Of a stretch of 64,000 nucleotides of DNA, positions 40,686 through 49,884 are shown one piece after another. The notes under the pieces are model-generated. The model ran no database searches. It was not told where the DNA came from and saw only the letters and a program-made list of their open reading frames with translations. Source of the DNA: Corynespora cassiicola (Eukaryota; Ascomycota; Dothideomycetes; Pleosporales; Corynesporascaceae); NCBI GenBank assembly GCA_022059125.1, contig JAEUWY010000004.1, forward strand, positions 496,001-560,000. The letters run 5' to 3'. The position numbers and the translations under genes are program-made. Every line of letters begins with the position of its first letter. Positions within the stretch are counted from its first letter, which is position 1.

Positions 40686-43160
40686 ATGAAGCGGACCCGA
40701 AACTCCCAGAAAGGGCCTTCGAACACCCAGAAAAGGCAAAAAGTCGAAAAATCCGCGCGCCCGAAGACGTCAAATGCCCCCCGTCGCAAAGTCCGTCTCG
40801 ACCAGCTAGGATGGAAAGAAGTATCCATGCCTGACCGGCTGGAGGACTTTGAAGGATTTTATGGTCTAGAGGAGATTGATGATGTCGCTGTGATCAAGGA
40901 TTCCGAAACTGGCTTCCTCCATTTCGAAACAACCAAGACGGAGGAACAGGTTGCGCAAGAGCTGGAAGCTGCGCAACAAGCTGAACAGGAATCGCTGATG
41001 AAACTCCAACAACAACTGGATGAGGAAAAAAACGGAGACGAACCTGAGAATAACGATAAAGACGATGATGAAGAGTCATGGGAAGGCTTCAGCGAAGAAG
41101 AAGCCGGTGGGGAGCCCGTCGCTGAGTCTGAGTCGCAAAGCCCGCCTGCCGACGCACAATCAACGAAAGAATCGAAGGTGGTAGACAAGAAGGCAAAGGA
41201 AGGCAAAAAGGAGACCAAGGAAGTGAAGAAGGAGACAAAGAAAGAAAAGAAGGAGAAGAAAAAGAACGAAAAAGCGAAGAATGATGCTGCAGCTGCAGCT
41301 GCAGCTGCCAGCGGCAAAAAGTCGGAAGAGAGTGATGATGAGGAGAAGAAGGAGGAGGAGCAAGCTGAAGAAGCGCGAGCTACATTAGGTAAAGGTGCAT
41401 TCGACATATTAGCGGACCGACCCAGTGACGACGATGAGGCCGTTACAGTTGATGTCTCAGCCTGGGACGGCTTAGGGCTATCAGAAGACACTTTGGAGTC
41501 ACTTTCCAGACTGAAATTTTCACAGCCTACTACAATTCAGTCTTCTGCAATCCCGGAGATTCTTACTGGACACGATGTGGTTGGTAAAGCTTCGACTGGT
41601 TCCGGTAAAACTCTCGCTTTTGGAATCCCCATTCTGGAACATTACCTCAAATCTGGAGCTGGAGCCAAGGATAAATCTCAGAAGGCACCCACAGCCCTAA
41701 TCATATCTCCAACTCGTGAATTGGCGCATCAGATATCGTCACATCTGACTGCGCTTGGCTCAGGCGGTAGCTTTGATGAGCCTCATATTGCAACTATCAC
41801 CGGTGGTCTTTCCGTCCAGAAGCAGAGGCGACAGCTCGAGAAGGCAGACATCATTGTCGGTACACCTGGTCGACTATGGGAGGTCATCAGCAGTGGCCAA
41901 GGGCAACTGGGCTCGTTCAAGAGCATTAAATTCCTGGTCATAGACGAGGCCGATCGTTTGTTGAGTGAGGGGCATTACAAAGAGCTTGGCGAGATTCTAA
42001 ACGTCCTGGATAAGGATGACGACATCGAAGAGGGCATCAAGCCGGCCAAGACCTCCGAGGTCGAGCGCCAGACGTTGGTCTTTTCCGCGACATTCGCCAA
42101 GGGTCTTCAGCAGAAGCTCGCTGGCAAAGTAAAGCACGGCGGAGGCCTCATGAACAAGCAAGAGTCGCTGGAGTATCTACTGAAGAAGCTTCACTTCCGA
42201 GAGGACAAACCCAAGTTCATTGATGCTAATCCTACATCCCAAATGGCGACAGGCCTGAAGGAAGGGTTGGTAGAGTGCGCTGGAACCGAAAAGGATCTAT
42301 ATCTCTACTCACTCCTGATGTTTCATCCGAATAAGCGAGCACTCATATTCACCAACTCTATCTCTGCTGTCCGCCGCTTGACGCCGTTCCTCCAGAACCT
42401 GGACTTGCCAGCTCTACCGCTACACTCTAACATGCCTCAAAAAGCACGTCTACGGTCAATCGAGCGTTTCACCGAGAAGGCAGGCTCCATTTTGGTAGCC
42501 ACCGATGTCGCCGCCAGAGGTCTCGATATCCCCGGTGTTCAGCTCATCATCCACTATCACCTCCCTCGCGCAGCAGATACCTATGTTCACCGATCGGGTC
42601 GTACAGCACGTGCTGAATCTTCCGGTTCAAGTATTTTGATCTGTGCGCCCGAGGAAGTTGCTGGAGTACGGAGATTGGTGGCCAAAGTTCACGCCCGTTC
42701 TCAAACTGGGCAGTCCAAGAAGACCGCATTCTTCATCCGCACTCTTGACATTGATAGACGTGTCGTCTCACGCCTGAAACCTAGGGCGACTCTCTCTAAG
42801 AAGCTTGCCGATGCTGTCATTGCAAAGGAAAAGAAGCATAGCGAAGATGATTGGATGCGGGCTGCTGCTGAGGAGCTGGGTGTAGATTACGATAGCGAGA
42901 CGTTTGAGAAAGAGTCTAAGGGACGGAAAGGACGTGGAAGTGGGCGGAAACAGAAGGAGAGAGAGGCTCGTGAGCTCACCAAGGGCGAGCTTCAGGGCCT
43001 TAGGGCGCAACTGAAGGGTCTATTGAGCCAGAGAGTAAACATTGGTGTCAGCGAGAGATATCTGACCAGTGGCGGGATCGATGTAGATGCGCTTGTTAAA
43101 GGCGAGGGCAACGCAGAATTCTTGGGCACCGTAGATGGGCTGGGGCTTGAAGACGAATGA
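40686..43160 (+). CDS. MAK5: DEAD-box RNA helicase Mak5 (DDX24 family)
   Basis: Single exon, 824 residues. A basic N-terminus (MKRTRNSQKGPSNTQKRQK) and LDQLGWKEVSMPDRLEDFEG lead into a long Glu/Lys low-complexity acidic/basic region (about residues 110-240), typical of nucleolar Mak5. Helicase core: Q motif SRLKFSQPTTIQ, motif I ASTGSGKT, Ia PTRELAHQ, GG and TPGRL, II VIDEADRLL, III SAT, IV ALIFTNS, V ATDVAARGLDIP, VI HRSGRTARA. The DEADR variant and the insert between motifs II and III (DKDDDIEEGIKPAKTSEVER) agree with Mak5, which is needed for 60S pre-rRNA processing. An upstream in-frame ATG at 40575 would add 37 residues that look like translated leader (and would cover the RRPE-like motif), so 40686 was preferred. 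Confidence 0.93.
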   Translation: MKRTRNSQKGPSNTQKRQKVEKSARPKTSNAPRRKVRLDQLGWKEVSMPDRLEDFEGFYGLEEIDDVAVIKDSETGFLHFETTKTEEQVAQELEAAQQAEQESLMKLQQQLDEEKNGDEPENNDKDDDEESWEGFSEEEAGGEPVAESESQSPPADAQSTKESKVVDKKAKEGKKETKEVKKETKKEKKEKKKNEKAKNDAAAAAAAASGKKSEESDDEEKKEEEQAEEARATLGKGAFDILADRPSDDDEAVTVDVSAWDGLGLSEDTLESLSRLKFSQPTTIQSSAIPEILTGHDVVGKASTGSGKTLAFGIPILEHYLKSGAGAKDKSQKAPTALIISPTRELAHQISSHLTALGSGGSFDEPHIATITGGLSVQKQRRQLEKADIIVGTPGRLWEVISSGQGQLGSFKSIKFLVIDEADRLLSEGHYKELGEILNVLDKDDDIEEGIKPAKTSEVERQTLVFSATFAKGLQQKLAGKVKHGGGLMNKQESLEYLLKKLHFREDKPKFIDANPTSQMATGLKEGLVECAGTEKDLYLYSLLMFHPNKRALIFTNSISAVRRLTPFLQNLDLPALPLHSNMPQKARLRSIERFTEKAGSILVATDVAARGLDIPGVQLIIHYHLPRAADTYVHRSGRTARAESSGSSILICAPEEVAGVRRLVAKVHARSQTGQSKKTAFFIRTLDIDRRVVSRLKPRATLSKKLADAVIAKEKKHSEDDWMRAAAEELGVDYDSETFEKESKGRKGRGSGRKQKEREARELTKGELQGLRAQLKGLLSQRVNIGVSERYLTSGGIDVDALVKGEGNAEFLGTVDGLGLEDE

Positions 43161-43305
43161 TAGAATGAGCAGGACTGTTGGACTGTTTGTCCCGGATGAT
43201 AATTTTGGACGAAAATAATTCCCCAATCTCAGTTAAAAAGAATCCATTATGTTGTAGTCGTCACGAAAACACCCACCAACGGCTTTCCATGACCAAAACT
43301 TGCAT

Positions 43306-43914
43306 TCAAGTCTCCACGTCATTCCTGCCCTTCCATGAGCTGGGTTTGTTAGTTCCGAAAAACACAATAGAGGAATAGCTATTGTTTGCTCGACCTGGGA
43401 CTTTGGAACGAGTTCGCTTCAGGGCTTGGTTTATCTTCGAATTCCGATCTTTTGTGAGGACGAGGAGATTTGTGGTATTGATGATGTAATTGAGGTTCCA
43501 GAACCAGTCAAGCATGCTAATCTTTTCATGCAGTCTTTCTTGTTCACCTTCATACTCTTTGGTTGCATTTTTCACATCCTGCTGGCTTTTGGCCTCCTTT
43601 TCTCTCAATAATCTCTCCAAAGCTTTTATTTCTTGGTCATAAGCTGGAGTTCTAAGTTTATATATGTGGCCAAGAATACCTAGACTAGCAGCCAAGTGAT
43701 GTATGAGGAAGGTAAGATAGCATATCATCTCATCCTGGCCACTGCTTATCATTGAGTCGAAGTGAGCATTGACAACAATTTCGAACCCGGCAGATACGAA
43801 GATACAAAGCCACAAAAACTTGTAAGGATGCTTTGGTGGAGAATTTGGGGGATTCTCAAGGCCTCGCTTCATCGCTGTAATGTTGTGGAGGGCTGGTTTG
43901 GTTTCTTCGCCCAT
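43306..43914 (-). CDS. Small multi-span membrane protein with coiled coil, unknown
   Basis: Single exon, 202 residues from the first ATG (upstream frame starts at a GTG and was trimmed). Layout: polar N-terminus, hydrophobic segments at about 33-52 (FLWLCIFVSAGFEIVV) and 62-85 (MICYLTFLIHHLAASLGILG), a 40-residue Glu/Lys coiled-coil stretch (EIKALERLLREKEAKS onward), a third hydrophobic patch (WFWNLNYIINTTNLLVL) and a basic C-terminus. Not recognised as any family. It lies on the opposite strand to three small genes at 44.6-46.8 kb that share the hairpin-plus-coiled-coil layout, within the same AT-rich island, so it may belong to the same group; direct sequence similarity is weak. Stop codons of MAK5 and this gene are 145 nt apart. 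Confidence 0.65.
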   Translation of the reverse strand: MGEETKPALHNITAMKRGLENPPNSPPKHPYKFLWLCIFVSAGFEIVVNAHFDSMISSGQDEMICYLTFLIHHLAASLGILGHIYKLRTPAYDQEIKALERLLREKEAKSQQDVKNATKEYEGEQERLHEKISMLDWFWNLNYIINTTNLLVLTKDRNSKINQALKRTRSKVPGRANNSYSSIVFFGTNKPSSWKGRNDVET

Positions 43915-44595
43915 GTTTGTCAGCGAAAATTTGGAAATGGAATTAGTATTTAGCACAAGAAAGATTTACCATTGACTTAGATATGGGCATTAAAACTCCT
44001 TAAAAGCTAAAAAAGCTATAAAGGCTACAAAGGCTATAAAAGCTATAGAAGCTATAAAAAGCATTTGCAAACAGTTTGTCGAAATACATGGCTAGAAGTG
44101 AATGTCAAACTGACTGGCGCACGGCGAAACTCATCAGCGAAAAGGATGCTAAGCCTCTGGATCATGATCGTTTTTCCTGTCCGATAGACAAAATTTATTG
44201 AGTTTTATAATCTACCAACATTCATGATAACGCTTTAGGTTTCTAAATGCCATCAGTTTAAGATACCTGTTATCAACAGAGAGTTAATTTCGGGGCGCGA
44301 TATCAAGACACGCAGGGAACAGGAATTTAGATTATCAAGAAACAGAAATTATAAAATTAGTCGCGACAGCTAGGAGTCCCTCTTTTGTGGCAATAGGAAT
44401 ATTCACTGTGCAATAAAAGACACTTGGCATTCTTAGTGTGAAATAGTACCCCTCGGGGCTACTCCTAGAACGGGTCTAGGCAACTCTTTTTTTACTGGCC
44501 TCTCTATATATATTACATAGTTAGTTCCTGTTTATTTTATTTATTAGCAACTTACTTGCAATCCCCACTGACTTTTCCATTTCTGCCTACATACC
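43915..44595. other. AT-rich divergent region with 9-bp tandem repeat
   Basis: 680 nt between the divergent starts at 43914 (minus) and 44596 (plus). Strongly AT-rich. It contains the six-unit nonamer repeat listed separately at its left end and presumably both promoters. Confidence 0.55.
44005..44058. repeat. Six tandem 9-bp units (RGCTAHARA)
   Basis: The trinucleotide GCT recurs at 44006, 44015, 44024, 44033, 44042 and 44051, exactly 9 nt apart, with near-identical A/T-rich remainder (AGCTATAAA, GGCTACAAA, GGCTATAAA, AGCTATAGA). It is about 90-145 nt upstream of the start codon at 43914. Confidence 0.9.
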
Positions 44596-45189
44596 ATGTT
44601 CCTCGGCCCCTACAAGATGGCTCCAACCCAAATCCAGTATTTTGGTCCACTGCGCGCTATATACGAAGACAACGTCATCTTCTTCGGCTTTATGTCTGTG
44701 TTCACACTCATTTTCAGTCAGTGCTTTCAGCCTCACATCACAACGACTCTGGTCCTCTTGATCATCATCCTTGTACAAGCCTTCTTTATTCGTCAGCTTC
44801 TTCACGGACTAGGGCCAGAGTACATTCCGTCTATAGAATACGATACTCAGGTGGTCATGACGTTGAAAATGGCTACCAAAGCGAGGTCACAGGCCATCGA
44901 TATCATGGGCTGGACGAAACTCATAGCGTTCTTTGCTGAGAGCTGGAGCTCCGTCATCTCTGAAACGGACAGCGCAGACATGAAAGTCATGGACGATTTG
45001 GTCGAGAGATCAATTAAAGCTCGTATGGAAGCTTTAAAAGAAGCAGAGTACTATAGGGATACGATCGTGCAGGTCGCTAAAGAGTTTCTCGGAGACTCCT
45101 CCCTGAATGACCTGGATGATATTGAAGACCTCCCCGTTTTGATCGAGGCTGTGAAGAGAAAAGTGAACAGGGAGACGAGAAGTATCTAA
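44596..45189 (+). CDS. Small two-span membrane protein, tandem family member 1
   Basis: Single exon, 197 residues. Two hydrophobic segments form a hairpin (about 28-46, FFGFMSVFTLIFSQCF; and 50-68, TTLVLLIIILVQAFFI), then a polar helical region with heptad pattern (KMATKARSQAIDIMGW; ERSIKARMEALKEAEYYRD) and an acidic end (LNDLDDIEDLPVLIEAVK). No family recognised. The same order, with a related acidic D-D-x-x-x-L-x-x-L ending, occurs in the next two plus-strand genes. Its N-terminus has a second Met at position 8. Function unknown; a membrane-tethered oligomer is a reasonable structural guess only. Confidence 0.65.
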   Translation: MFLGPYKMAPTQIQYFGPLRAIYEDNVIFFGFMSVFTLIFSQCFQPHITTTLVLLIIILVQAFFIRQLLHGLGPEYIPSIEYDTQVVMTLKMATKARSQAIDIMGWTKLIAFFAESWSSVISETDSADMKVMDDLVERSIKARMEALKEAEYYRDTIVQVAKEFLGDSSLNDLDDIEDLPVLIEAVKRKVNRETRSI

Positions 45190-45440
45190 AGTCATGGCGA
45201 TAATGTACTACTTATTTTAGGAAATTGCTCAGGTAACGAAAACTAATGAGGCAAATATTCAATGTTTAGCTTCATTGACTGTGAAAACTGGAACGCCGGT
45301 GAACCCAGTCACAGAAGGAAAAGGTGAATACCGAAATTTTGTAGAATAACATAAGTTGTCTTTGGAAGCTATTGTGTTTTTAACCTTGCTATCTGTCTAT
45401 CAGAGTGCTCTCAATACCCGGCAACTCTTATATCTCGAGA

Positions 45441-46022
45441 ATGATGGACAAATTCAACATTCTTCAACATTCACAACGCCTTTCCATGATATGTATCAGC
45501 GTACTCGTGTACTCTGCCCCTTTGCATTTCTTCATCTATTATATGTTCTCTAAAAGCTCATTTTATTTTCCCATTTTGATTTCAACGATAATTGTTCTCA
45601 TCGGGGTCGTTGTTCGTATTGAACAGGAGCGAATCCTAGAATCCAAATTTCTCACCCGAAAACTGACAATGCAAACTTTTGCCACAGCGGAAGCCATCTC
45701 TGATTCCAAGATGCAGTGCAAGAAGCTGTTGGATTTGGCAAGACCTGTGGGTTTGGTGGCCCAGTTCTTACAGATTCTCATCAGATGTATCGAGGAAACC
45801 CAGGAAATCGGTCCTGAGGTATCTCGCATCATGGAAATAGCTCGAGATGTGGAATACCAGGCATTCGCGGCTCGTGAAAATACTCAGGGTGATATTAAAA
45901 GATGCGAGATGACATTTGAGAGCTGCGTAAAGGATCTGCTGGGATCTCCGGTACCACGGCGCATTGATGATTTTGAGGGGTTACTTGAGCTTTTCGTCGA
46001 AAAACTTCAAGACCAAGCTTGA
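45441..46022 (+). CDS. Small two-span membrane protein, tandem family member 2
   Basis: Single exon, 193 residues from the first ATG of the frame (the upstream open part begins at a GTG). Hydrophobic hairpin at about 14-33 (LSMICISVLVYSAPLHFFIY) and 40-60 (FPILISTIIVLIGVVV), then a helical region (QERILESKFLTRKLTMQT; CIEETQEIGPEVSRIMEIA) and the ending RRIDDFEGLLELFVEKLQDQA, which parallels the ends of the neighbouring genes. It starts 252 nt after the stop of member 1 on the same strand. No recognised domain. Confidence 0.65.
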   Translation: MMDKFNILQHSQRLSMICISVLVYSAPLHFFIYYMFSKSSFYFPILISTIIVLIGVVVRIEQERILESKFLTRKLTMQTFATAEAISDSKMQCKKLLDLARPVGLVAQFLQILIRCIEETQEIGPEVSRIMEIARDVEYQAFAARENTQGDIKRCEMTFESCVKDLLGSPVPRRIDDFEGLLELFVEKLQDQA

Positions 46023-46148
46023 TGAATTCACTCCACGTTTGATACTTGTCAAAATCAATTCCTATACCACATTCAACCGGATCAGTGCTATGTTGTCAAA
46101 CTATGTTTGTGTGAAAGACGGCTTAGGTATGAAGAAAAATCAACATCC

Positions 46149-46821
46149 ATGTTCAGTGTTGGATTTATAACCACTACTCCCTCATATCCGAGGCTACGAC
46201 AATTATTCAATCTTCATCTCACGCACCTCTACTCTTGGTTGACAGAGATAAAACCTGGTATGGATAGCGATGATCAAGCGAGGGAATGTATCAAGAGAGC
46301 CGCACGTCGAATCACGAAATTTACTATGTTTTGGCTGTTCATGAAATGGGAATTCCCCGAAATATCATTTTTAAACTCCGCCTTGATATACGCACTGTTT
46401 GTGACGTTTATATCCAACACAAATCGACTTTGCTCCCTTAAAGACGCCCATAAACATGAGCTTGCTAAAGATGCCGTGAGTATTCGATCAATTTTGGAAA
46501 TCATGGCAATGTAACAAGGGAAAACAGAACGAAATCAAGCTTTTGTGTGTAATGCTGGCATCAGAGAGGCTGCTTCACTGCGAAGCTCAACTTGAAATAA
46601 TTGAGAATAAACTTCAATTTATGGAAGCTCTTGATTTGAGCACTATAGCACAAAAAGAAGCAGTCGAACTCAAGAAAGTGGTGGCCGCGACGATGCAAGT
46701 CAGGGGTGAACTTCAGGATGAGTACAAAGAGCATGCCAGATGGTTCCTACATCCTGATATGCAAGGCGTCGATGATTTGGATCTCTTGCAGGATGCTGTC
46801 AGTGTTCGGGAGGGCAAATGA
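46149..46821 (+). CDS. Small two-span membrane protein, tandem family member 3
   Basis: Two exons, 46149-46475 and 46540-46821; the 64 nt intron (GTGAGT...CAAG) joins KDA to LLCVMLASERLLHCEA in phase 0, giving 202 residues. Hydrophobic stretches at about 54-82 (MFWLFMKWEF; FLNSALIYALFVTFIS) are followed by a long coiled-coil region (LLHCEAQLEIIENKLQFMEA; AVELKKVVAATMQVRGELQD) and the ending GVDDLDLLQDAVSVREGK. This matches the layout of members 1 and 2. The start is uncertain: a second ATG at 46260 gives 165 residues and puts the first membrane segment nearer the N-terminus, as in member 2. Only this member shows an intron. Confidence 0.55.
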
Positions 46822-48499
46822 AGACTGAGAGCCTGTCTGGTCGGAAAGCATGCCATCTCAATGGCTACTCGGCAAAACTGTGGAACCCCCCCCCCCCCCC
46901 TTCTCAATTTGATCTCTATGATGCCAGAGAGGATTATTTGGTGGTTAGTTCAGCATCTATATGGAATTAACCGATACAATTCTTCACTTTTTATCTCCGG
47001 AAATGGTTCCAATTGATGCAATTACGTTTGCGCATTCCATTTACTTGCATGCAGTACTCACGAAACTGGGTTTCTTCCGTTTATCAATTCTAGTATCGCT
47101 CCTTGCAACCAGGGCATCACCCTCACAACGTCATTGCACCAAAAGATTTCCCCCAAATTCTCCAAATCGTACAACATATATCCCATATCTACATCCATCT
47201 AAATTACGATCAACTTCTTTCCCGACTCGTATCTGGGTACTCCAGAAAAACAAATCTCAGGCACAAGCGATCATCTGCTCGGCAATCTCCACGGCAGACA
47301 CCGCACCCTTTACGGTAATCCCCGTACTTTGCTTTTGCGCTCCATACCCCTCAAATGCGGTACCGAATGCAGGAACCAATAGTCCCGCAAGCAGAGCCCG
47401 ATACGTGTCTCAGAAAGCAGTGGACGAGAGACTGCCGAACAGGGGCTGTTAATGAGGTGATTTGTTCTGTGCAGCATTCTTCATGTCAGGAGATTTGGGC
47501 AAGTAAACCGCCAGATCTAGACTTTTAGAGAAGCACTTAGCAAGTTCTTATAGCGTTTTGAATGCCCTAGGGAGGAATAGACCCTCTTACAAGCCTACAA
47601 TCCCCATCCCCACATCCCCCCAGCCTCGCCCACGCATCGTGAAAAAAACCCACCCGCCCACACACACCCAACGTTTCAAACTCCAATACTTCGTAGAAAA
47701 CGGCAGTACTCGACTGGAAGGCTCACCCGCAGATCACCCAGCGGAACACACCTCCCGCTCGCGCTCCTCTCCCGCCCATCTCAGGCCACCATGACTACCC
47801 GCCGAGAGATTCTCAGCGCAGCCAAATCCTCCCTACCAGATTCCAAACATTCACCGCCCTCGGGATAAAGATCCCGCACCACTAACCACCCACCCACCCC
47901 TTGTTTCCTGCTCCCTATCCTATACTGAGCTCGTGCCCCATCGCATCTGTAGTGCCACGGCGGGGCCCGGGATGGTACCGCATTCTCGCACTGTTATTGC
48001 TTTGTCGGGGATCTGTGCCTGGGAATGTGTACCAGGGGGGAGGGCAAGTTCCTTGGTAGCCGGGTTTGAGGGAGGGAGAGTGACGTTGCAAGCAAGCGGT
48101 CTCGTTGGTCAGAATCGTTTTGTTCCTGAGTTTGTGCTTGTATTCGGTTTCCGCTCCTTTCTTTTTTTGGGTGTCTGGGAGTTTTTTTTGGTACGCAGAT
48201 GCGTGGGAGGTAGAGTGACATCGGTGGAATCGCTGGTACGGCCTGGTTCCTGGTTCCTGGCCCGCAGTTCAGGAACACGCCGGGCTGGCACCGAACGGTG
48301 GCATGATTCCCCGGCACAACCATGGCATGCAGTAAGGTATTTGCAGAGGGCGCAAGGAGGGCGAAAATTCAGCAAAGAACGAACAGACAGAGGCACCCAC
48401 GAAACATCACAACTCTCTCAACCCTAGTGACCACAGCATAGACATATTCCTCAATTCTATCAGCGCTCCATTTTAGCCCTCCACGTCACACCGATACTC
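46822..48499. other. Intergenic with possible gene remnants
   Basis: About 1.7 kb between the small membrane genes and the CAP1 stop. A run of 15 C lies at 46886-46900. On the minus strand, 47270-47410 reads as a domain-like C-terminus (LLVPAFGTAFEGYGAQKQ, then ITVKGAVSAVEIAEQMIA, stop) that is closed upstream by a stop in the same frame and continues only with a frame change, as a relic would. A plus-strand 25-codon frame at 47791-47868 starts in a good Kozak context (GCCACCATGA) but has nothing else to support it. Confidence 0.4.
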
Positions 48500-49510
48500 T
48501 TACCTTTTCCCCCCAAGATCCTGCCCCAAACGATACCCACCCACTTTCTCCCACTCAACCTTCTGCCTCGTAACCGGCAACTGCCTCCTCAACGCCTTAA
48601 ATGCCCCCTCACTCAAGCTCCCAAACGCCCGGTTGAGATCCTCCTGATACTTCTTCTCGGCGAGCGCAATCTGCCTGACCACCTCGGCGGCGCCAGCGTT
48701 GGAGCCCACGCTCACGCTCACCGCCTTGTCTGTGAGCAGGCGCACGTTGCCATCCTCGTAGTAGTGCACGTCGACCTTGATGGCGCCCGAGAGGGAGCCC
48801 GATGCGGGGTCGAAGATGTACGACGAGCGCCAGCGACCGTTCCAGAAGTTGCTCGGGGAGTACTTGTTTGCGACGGTGAGGAGGGCGAGGGTGGATGTCG
48901 GGGTGGGGAAGACGCCGGAGGTGGAGGTGTGGTAGTGTTCCGAGGTGTGGGCGGTTAGGGATTTGAGGAGGGATTTACTGGGCGCGGATATGTGTTAGTA
49001 TATGGTGTTGCTACGATCTTTTGTCCGTCTTTTGGAGGGGTGGGTGGGAAGAGGAGACGTACACGAGGTCCGCATGCTCCGACTCGAGCACGTACGACTG
49101 TACGTTACTCGCCTTCTGCGTGGCATGGTCGAACGAGAAAGAGCTCGCGCTCTCGACATCGTAGTATTGGCCGTCGCCCAGGCTGTTGTACGGGCTGACG
49201 AGCACCTCGGTGCTGCCGCCGGGCAGCTTCACCGTCGCTAATTGCTCTTCGTTGTACTTTTCGAATGCGGGAGTAAGTTCGCTCTCAACCGAGTCGTCGC
49301 CCAGGAGCGACTTGATGGCTGTGCTGTGTCAGTAAAAAGGGGCCATCGCGCGCGAATTGCGGTGTGCGTGGAGCGAGGTGTACCTTTCGTGACGTCGGTA
49401 AGCTGCGCGGTGGTGTTAATGCTGATCTAGTGGGGACATCCGTGGAAGACACGTACCTCGCCTGGCGGCGCACTCTCCACAAAGGAAGACAGAGCTTCTG
49501 ATCTCGACAT
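48500..49510 (-). CDS. CAP1: F-actin capping protein alpha subunit (Cap1)
   Basis: Four exons, 49510-49457, 49402-49384 (only 19 nt), 49318-49063 and 48977-48500, give 268 residues, the usual length of fungal capping protein alpha. All junctions keep frame: PPGE/LTDVTK/AIKSLLGDD, then HADLV/KSLLKSLTAH. Family landmarks: SSFVESAPPGEL, TPAFEKYNEEQL, YYDVESASSFSFDH, TVANKYSPSNFWNGRWRS, VDVHYYEDGNVRLLTDK and the C-terminal tentacle segment ALRRQLPVTRQKVEW. With the beta subunit (Cap2) it caps actin barbed ends in cortical patches. The tiny second exon is easily missed by automatic prediction. Third-position bases shift from C-rich to G-rich towards the 3' end. Confidence 0.95.
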
Positions 49511-49884
49511 TGTGGTGGCTGGTTATGGGGTTGAATTGGGGGATCAACCGGGTCGAAGCTGTCGTACGTCGGCGTGGGGCACTGCACGGAGGTGAGGCTA
49601 GAGCTGAGACGTCCGCGTTGCGGCTTGGCGAGGGGTCCAGCGCAAGGGTCCAATCACTCAATCGCTACGTTTGATACATCACCGCGGAAGGTGGAGAAAT
49701 CTGGAATATGTGGAAAAAATGAATTACGATATTGGTAGTATCTATAGTATTTCCCATGTCCTCTGTAACTTGAGAGGTGCCGAGGCCGTGATATCATGTA
49801 GCCAGCAGTATAAACGCCAAACTCCTCGCTCGTTGCCCATCTTCAACAATACTCGTACAAGGAACGAATTGAATCGACCGACCG
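49511..49884. other. CAP1 promoter / 3' flank of next gene
   Basis: 374 nt between the CAP1 start codon and the stop codon of the upstream minus-strand gene; presumably the CAP1 promoter. No coding signal. Confidence 0.5.

Noticed and set aside
43306..46821. Transposon origin for the AT-rich island
   Set aside because: No terminal repeats, target-site duplication or transposase/reverse-transcriptase motifs seen.
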